In this document: positions 59,578 through 64,000 of the stretch, piece after piece
Position numbering within the stretch: position 1 is the stretch's first letter
Layout: every line of letters begins with the position of its first letter
Source: JACCVG01 sp963790245
Lineage (GTDB): Bacteria > Actinomycetota > Thermoleophilia > Solirubrobacterales > Thermoleophilaceae
Assembly (NCBI GenBank): GCA_963790245.1
Contig: CAWBNP010000002.1
Span: 1,736,001 to 1,800,000, forward strand
Direction of reading: 5' to 3'
Length of the DNA stretch: 64,000 bases
The notes under the pieces: model-generated
Seen by the model: the letters and a program-made list of their open reading frames with translations, nothing else
Told to the model about the DNA's origin: nothing
Databases searched by the model: none
Position numbers and translations under genes: made by a program

Positions 59578-60357
59578 ATGGACTGGACCGTCTACCCGAA
59601 GACCCGTATCGCCCGCCTGCCGAAGGTTCTCTGGCCAGCGGCTCTGGTCGTTCGCAACATCACGAAGAAGAGCTCCCCGAGCTATGTCTACGAGGCGGAC
59701 GGCCTCGCGACCGAGCACTTCAGCCCCTTTCTCGCCGACGATGAGTTCAACCGGCTGTACTGGGACGTCGAGGAGGACTGGATCCCGAACTACCAGGGGG
59801 ACTTCCGCTGGCGGATGTGGCTTCTGACCCGTATGGCTCGCCACTGCTCGAGCCTCCCCGGGGACTTCGCCGAGTTCGGCGTATACCGCGCCGGTGCCAC
59901 GAAGTTGGTGCTCTCGACGACTGATCTCGGGACGCGGCGGATCCATCTCTTTGACACCTTCGCGGGGATCCCCGCATCGCAGCTCTCGGCTCAGGAGGCG
60001 GATTTCGCCGGCCGGCTGGCGGACACCTCCGTCGAGCATGTGCGGAAGTTCCTCGCACCATGGATCGACCGGGTCTGCATTCACCAAGGCGATGTCTTCG
60101 AGACAGTGCCGAGCGGAGATCTCGAGGCCCTCGCCTACGTCCACCTCGATCTCAACGGCGCCGCGTCGACCATCCACGTGCTCGAGCATGTCTATCCGCT
60201 CCTGGTCGTCGGAGCGATGGTGATCTTCGACGACTACGGATGGGAGGAGTTCGGCGAGCAGCGCCTGGCGATCGACGAGTTCTTCAGCGCGCGGAAGGAA
60301 GAGGTCCTCGCCCTCCCGACCGGGCAGGGCGTCGTGATCAAGCAAGCGGCCGATTAG
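59578..60357 (+). CDS. TylF/MycF-like O-methyltransferase (second)
   Basis: The 259-residue protein has GDFAEFGVYRAGATKLVLSTT, HLFDTFAGIPASQLS and LAYVHLDLNGAASTIHVLEHVYPLLVVGAMVIFDDYGW, the family metal and SAM segments. In the metal motif the usual DxD is HLDLNG. It is a paralogue of the protein at 49298. It heads a rightward run with a methyltransferase, the chain-length regulator and GME. Confidence 0.84.
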   Translation: MDWTVYPKTRIARLPKVLWPAALVVRNITKKSSPSYVYEADGLATEHFSPFLADDEFNRLYWDVEEDWIPNYQGDFRWRMWLLTRMARHCSSLPGDFAEFGVYRAGATKLVLSTTDLGTRRIHLFDTFAGIPASQLSAQEADFAGRLADTSVEHVRKFLAPWIDRVCIHQGDVFETVPSGDLEALAYVHLDLNGAASTIHVLEHVYPLLVVGAMVIFDDYGWEEFGEQRLAIDEFFSARKEEVLALPTGQGVVIKQAAD

Positions 60358-60362
60358 CGCCG

Positions 60363-61205
60363 GTGCGTCCTGGAAGGATCCTTGCGGAGCTACAGAGCAA
60401 GCGCCGTCCGGCCAGCTATCAGGAGCAGACCCACGAGAGTCCGTGGTGGATCGTCCGCTTCGCCCACCGGCGCCGGCACGACGCGTCGATCGCGCTTCTC
60501 GTGTCGGCGGCCGACGGCGTTTTGTTCGACTATGGGGCGGGTGACGGCGAGGTCGTCGCCCGACTGCTCGAGACGTGTGCCCGACCGCCGGCACACGTTG
60601 TGCTGCTGGAGCCTGAGCCTGGTATGCGGGAGCACGCGCGCGAGCGGCTGGCGCGTACGCCGTTCGCCGATCGGGTAACCATCGAGAGCACGCTCGACGA
60701 CGCCCTCGCGGCGCTTGGCGACTCGCCCGTCGACGTCGTTGCCTGCCTCGGTGTGCTCGAGCATTTGACGCTCGACGAGCGCCTGCGCTTCTATGGGTTC
60801 GTCGAGCGCCGGCTCGCGCTGGACGGGACTCTGGTCATCAATGTGCCGGTCGAAATCGGCCCGACACTCTTGGTCAAGCAGCTCGGGCGCCGGCTGCTGA
60901 AGGGCCGCGGCGCCGAATACAGCGCCCGCGAGTTCCTCGCCCGGGTCCTGGGGCGCAGGGCACGTGACCCTGAACGCCTAGCGCGCGGCACGGGAGGCCA
61001 CTACATCCTGTCCCATCGCGGCTTCGACTACCGGCAGATCCTGGCCGAGGTGCGCGAGCGCTGGGATGTGTTCGATCTGAAAGCGACCCCGATGGCCGTC
61101 CTCCCGCCCTGGATGCTCAACCAAGAGGTGGTGTTCCGCGCCAGACGGAGACCGGAGCTACACTTCCCGGCCGCCGAGCAGAGTCCCCTCTCCCGCTCCC
61201 TCTGA
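60363..61205 (+). CDS. Class I SAM-dependent methyltransferase
   Basis: About 280 residues from GTG 60363, six bases after the TylF-like gene. Motif I is LFDYGAGDGEVVARLL, followed by LLEPEPGMREHARERL and VDVVACLGVLEHLTLDERLRFY. The C-terminus has GHYILSHRGFDYRQILAEV. It ends directly at the next gene's ATG with no spacer. Confidence 0.83.
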   Translation: MRPGRILAELQSKRRPASYQEQTHESPWWIVRFAHRRRHDASIALLVSAADGVLFDYGAGDGEVVARLLETCARPPAHVVLLEPEPGMREHARERLARTPFADRVTIESTLDDALAALGDSPVDVVACLGVLEHLTLDERLRFYGFVERRLALDGTLVINVPVEIGPTLLVKQLGRRLLKGRGAEYSAREFLARVLGRRARDPERLARGTGGHYILSHRGFDYRQILAEVRERWDVFDLKATPMAVLPPWMLNQEVVFRARRRPELHFPAAEQSPLSRSL

Positions 61206-62720
61206 ATGCCGACCATCCCTGCGCCAACTTTCCGCGACTACCTCCGCGTCCTGCGGGAGCGGCGCTTCCTGATCCTGCTTCCCGTGGTCATTGCGGCGGC
61301 AGCGGCGTTCTTCTACTCGGCCGCCCAGCCGGAGGAGTACGAGGCCTCGGCCGCGATCAGCTTCCAGGCCGAGTCCCAAGATCTTCAAGCCGTGGGCACG
61401 CCGGTTGGAGCCGACGCGTTCCCGGAGAAGCAGGCAGCTTCGGGTGCCCGACGGATCACCGAGAACAAGGTGGTCCTCGCAGTCCAGGAGGCCATCGGCG
61501 ATCAACTCTCGGCGGAGGAGTTGCGGGCGAGCGTGACCACACAGGTGGAACCGGACTCGAACCTCGTCAGAATCACAGCCACGGCTCCTACGGCCGCCGA
61601 CGCAGCCAGGCTGGCGAACGAGTTCGCTCGCCAGACGCGTAACTACCTCAACGTCGAGGAGCGCGCCAAGTTCGAGGCCGCAGCCGACAAGCTCAATGCC
61701 GAACTCAAGAAGCTCGGGGAAGACGCTGCGGCGACCCCGACCGGACAGAGTTACCGAGAGGGAATCTCACGGTTGCTGACTCTGGCCTCGCTTGCCGAGG
61801 CGGTCGAGGTCGTCCAGCTCGCGCAGGTCCCGACACTCCCCTCTTCGCCAAAGCCGATTCGTGACACGATTCTGGCTGCGTTTCTCGGGCTGTTGCTCGG
61901 TCTGATCGCGGCCTTTCTGCGCCACGCCGTCGACCGCCGACTGAGAGATCCACACGAAGTTCAACGAGACCTAAACCTGCCTGTGATCGGACAGGTCAGG
62001 AGCGGGTTGATGGGGCGTGTTCGGCTCGACGGGCCGGGCGGCCGTCTCGACGAAGAGGACCTGGATGCTTTCCGGGTCCTGCGAACGAACTTCGAGTTCC
62101 TCGCGGCGGAACCGGAGCTCCGTTCGGTGGTCGTGACGAGCGCACTCGCCGAGGAGGGCAAGTCGACCGTAGCGGCAGGTTTCGCGTACGCGAGCGCGGT
62201 GGCCGGCCGACGAACGCTGCTGATCGAGTGCGACCTTCGTCGTCCGGTGCTAGCCGAGCGCCTCGGGCTGGTACAAGGGCCCGGTCTGAGTGAGGCTCTG
62301 GGCGGCACGGCGGAGTTGGCGGAGGTAGTCCAGTCGATCGAGGTCGAAGGGGGCGTGCTCGACTGCGTTCCCGCCGGCGACAACGTCTTCCACCCGAGCG
62401 AGATGCTGGGATCGAAGCGGTTCAAGGACTTTCTCACCAAGACGCTCGACGTCTACGAGCTCGTAGTGATCGACTCGGCTCCATTGCTCCCGGTTAGCGA
62501 CACGCTTCAGCTGCTTCCTCAGGTCGACGCCGCGTTGCTCTGCGTACGTATGCGTCGCACCACACGAGATCAGGCTCTCAGCGCCAAGGTTGCGACGAGT
62601 CAGCTCCCCGACCTGGCCGTCGGGCTGGTCGTCACCGATTTGAAGGCCAAGCACGGCTACTACGGCGGTTACTACTCATACGATCGACCGCCAGCCGAAT
62701 CCACGAACACCGGGGGGTAA
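61206..62720 (+). CDS. Polysaccharide chain-length regulator with tyrosine autokinase domain (Wzz/CpsD type)
   Basis: The 504-residue protein joins a Wzz domain (spans at about 21-40 and 221-238 with an external helical part between) to a bacterial tyrosine kinase. Walker A is SALAEEGKST (312-321, Lys319), Walker A' is LLIECDLRRP with Asp343, Walker B is LVVIDSAP with Asp423, and the C-terminus has a tyrosine cluster, Tyr485, 486, 489, 490 and 492, which is autophosphorylated. It sets polymer length with the Wzy polymerase. Confidence 0.92.
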   Translation: MPTIPAPTFRDYLRVLRERRFLILLPVVIAAAAAFFYSAAQPEEYEASAAISFQAESQDLQAVGTPVGADAFPEKQAASGARRITENKVVLAVQEAIGDQLSAEELRASVTTQVEPDSNLVRITATAPTAADAARLANEFARQTRNYLNVEERAKFEAAADKLNAELKKLGEDAAATPTGQSYREGISRLLTLASLAEAVEVVQLAQVPTLPSSPKPIRDTILAAFLGLLLGLIAAFLRHAVDRRLRDPHEVQRDLNLPVIGQVRSGLMGRVRLDGPGGRLDEEDLDAFRVLRTNFEFLAAEPELRSVVVTSALAEEGKSTVAAGFAYASAVAGRRTLLIECDLRRPVLAERLGLVQGPGLSEALGGTAELAEVVQSIEVEGGVLDCVPAGDNVFHPSEMLGSKRFKDFLTKTLDVYELVVIDSAPLLPVSDTLQLLPQVDAALLCVRMRRTTRDQALSAKVATSQLPDLAVGLVVTDLKAKHGYYGGYYSYDRPPAESTNTGG

Positions 62721-62726
62721 CGCGAG

Positions 62727-63695
62727 ATGGCGGAGCTGATCGTCGTGACGGGCGGGGGTGGGTTCATCGGGGGCCACCTCGCAGCCGATCTCATCGCGAG
62801 CGGCAAGGAGGTCCGCGCGGTCGACACCCGGCCGATCGAGAATTGGTACCAGCGTCCGGACGGCGTCGAGCTTCTTCAGCTCGACCTCCAGGAGGCCGAC
62901 GCCTGTCGCACGGCAGTCAAGGGTGCGACGACCGTCTACAACCTCGCTGCGGACATGGGCGGCATGGGCTTCATCGAGAGCAACAAGGCACTCTGCATGC
63001 TCTCGGTCTTGATCAACACCCACATGCTCCAGGCCGCCCGCGAACAGGACGTCGAGCGGTTCTTCTTTTCATCGTCAGCCTGCGTCTACGCGGCCGACAA
63101 GCAGGAGGATGCCGACGTCACGGCGCTTCGAGAAGAGGATGCATACCCGGCGATGCCGGAGGACGGGTACGGGTGGGAGAAGCTGTTCAGCGAGCGGATG
63201 TGCCGGCACTACCGCGAGGACTTCGATCTGGAAACGCGGGTGGCGCGGTACCACAATGTCTACGGTCCCCACGGCACGTTCGAGGGCGGGCGCGAGAAGG
63301 CTCCGGCTGCGATCTGCCGCAAGATCGCGGCCGCCAAGCTCTCGGGAGAGTCGGAGATCGAGGTCTGGGGGGACGGTCTGCAGACCCGGAGCTTCACCTA
63401 CATCGACGACTGCCTGCACGGGACGAAGCTGTTGACCGAATCCGACGTGGTCGAGCCGCTGAACATCGGCTCGGACCAGCTCGTCACGATCAACGAGTTG
63501 ATCGACAAGGTCGAGCAGATCGCCGGGATCGAGGTCGAGCGCAAGTACGACACCTCGGCTCCCCAGGGCGTTCGCGGTCGGAATTCCGACAACACGTTGA
63601 TCCGGGAGCGACTCGGTTGGGAGCCTTCGATCTCACTCGAAGACGGGCTGGAGCGAACCTACGCCTGGATCTACGAGCAGCTCGCCAGCCGCTGA
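62727..63695 (+). CDS. GDP-mannose 3,5-epimerase-like NAD-dependent epimerase
   Basis: The 322-residue protein matches plant-type GDP-mannose 3,5-epimerase very closely: VTGGGGFIGGHLA, YNLAADMGGMGFIESN, FFSSSACVYAADKQE, GYGWEK, NVYGPHGTFEGGREKAPAAICRK, WGDGLQTRSFTYIDDC and GVRGRNSDNTLI. The catalytic set Cys119, Tyr148, Lys152 and Lys191 is intact. It converts GDP-D-mannose to GDP-L-galactose/gulose, so the polymer probably contains L-galactose or a derivative. An alternative is a closely related dehydratase, but the match is strong. Confidence 0.88.
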   Translation: MAELIVVTGGGGFIGGHLAADLIASGKEVRAVDTRPIENWYQRPDGVELLQLDLQEADACRTAVKGATTVYNLAADMGGMGFIESNKALCMLSVLINTHMLQAAREQDVERFFFSSSACVYAADKQEDADVTALREEDAYPAMPEDGYGWEKLFSERMCRHYREDFDLETRVARYHNVYGPHGTFEGGREKAPAAICRKIAAAKLSGESEIEVWGDGLQTRSFTYIDDCLHGTKLLTESDVVEPLNIGSDQLVTINELIDKVEQIAGIEVERKYDTSAPQGVRGRNSDNTLIRERLGWEPSISLEDGLERTYAWIYEQLASR

Positions 63696-63822
63696 GCCGA
63701 CATCTCCCGGAGCGCTCGCTAGATGCTCAGGCGGGCGGGTGCGACGGTCGGATCCAGCTGAGGGATCCTTCGTTCACGGCGGGTCGGCTTGACCCTCGGC
63801 CTGCCCGCCTTGTCGCCGACGA

Positions 63823-64000
63823 TCAAAGGTTGACGGAGCAGGCGTCGGAGTTCTTGAGCGACGGCCGCACCTTCTTGTTCAGCCGACACTTCCCTTGAAG
63901 GCCGATTAATTTCGTATTGCTGTCCTCGCCCCGTGTGCTGACCCCGGGTTGGACTCGGTCTTGCTCCTCACAGACGACAGAACCTTGGCGGAGGAAAGGC
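63823..64000 (-). CDS. C-terminal end of a probable secreted protein, cut by window edge
   Basis: The reverse strand is open from the edge to a TGA at 63823-63825. The last 58 codons read through GLQGKCRLNKKVRPSLKNSD and end in ACSVNL. Third positions are almost all G or C over the last 23 codons, though less so nearer the edge. No family is recognised; the two cysteines and lysine-rich end fit an exported protein. The gap 63696-63822 between this gene and GME contains GGCGGG and CCCGCC arms (about 63778-63810) that may form a weak bidirectional terminator without T-run. Confidence 0.4.
   Translation of the reverse strand, partial: PFLRQGSVVCEEQDRVQPGVSTRGEDSNTKLIGLQGKCRLNKKVRPSLKNSDACSVNL

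Noticed and set aside
58939..60594. Reverse frame of 551 codons across the acetyltransferase and TylF-like genes
   Set aside because: Antisense shadow; both forward genes have clear family motifs.
1..64000. CRISPR arrays, insertion sequences, prophage genes or rRNA
   Set aside because: No regularly spaced direct repeats, transposase or phage motifs, or rRNA-like segments were seen in either strand.

Overview
The window is a strongly G+C-rich bacterial chromosome segment. Third codon positions are almost all G or C, GTG starts are common, and neighbouring genes often overlap by 4 bases (ATGA or GTGA). The gene set fits a high-GC actinobacterium: class II ribonucleotide reductase, a stand-alone LigD-type polymerase domain, many P450, BVMO and acyl-CoA dehydrogenase genes, and TetR regulators. 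My best guess is the class Thermoleophilia (Solirubrobacterales-like), but that rests on general resemblance and not on a marker gene. I saw no rRNA, phage, insertion sequence or CRISPR array.

Layout. 1-4240: start of nrdJ (cut by the left edge), a sugar-nucleotide epimerase, tmk-holB, a DUF192 gene and tRNA-Thr(CGT). 4363-9646: a complete branched-chain amino acid ABC transporter (livKHMGF) plus a small membrane protein. 9651-14094: a TetR gene divergent from a P450-BVMO-SDR oxidation operon. 14151-18213: DNA repair genes (LigD polymerase domain, exonuclease III, HhH-GPD protein) with a CALB-like secreted lipase. 18299-20113: a secreted alpha/beta hydrolase with an RTX-like tail. 20172-29013: an eight-gene leftward operon with two copies of a TAT-exported sulfatase plus beta-propeller pair, facing a TetR gene. 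29714-37234: a phosphotransferase fusion, a frameshifted P450, an APC permease, an HMG-CoA-synthase-like/DUF35 fusion and a thiolase. 37253-46897: a ferric-reductase-like flavoprotein flanked by tiny reading frames, beta-oxidation genes (fadB/fadA type and two paired acyl-CoA dehydrogenases) and an HTH/nucleotidyltransferase toxin-antitoxin pair. 46919-63695: an exopolysaccharide locus with glycosyltransferases, flippase, polymerase, chain-length regulator/tyrosine kinase, several methyltransferases, a glycan hydrolase and a GDP-mannose 3,5-epimerase.

The most unusual signal is a conserved intercistronic element of about 62 bases found three times (6671-6733, 27918-27980, 41827-41888). Each copy begins around a stop codon with a GACCCC/GGGTC hairpin, keeps a 51-52 base spacer, and ends in a Shine-Dalgarno plus a start codon followed by AGC. 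The downstream genes are unrelated (livM, a sulfatase, a fadB-type gene). The element also fixes the livM start as a TTG codon. A second recurrent pattern is a TAnnnT -10 box exactly 6 bases before the start codon, which suggests many leaderless transcripts. Three genes (P450 at 31787, coiled-coil protein at 43253, FkbM methyltransferase at 58049) each appear to carry one extra base, which may be real decay or sequence error.
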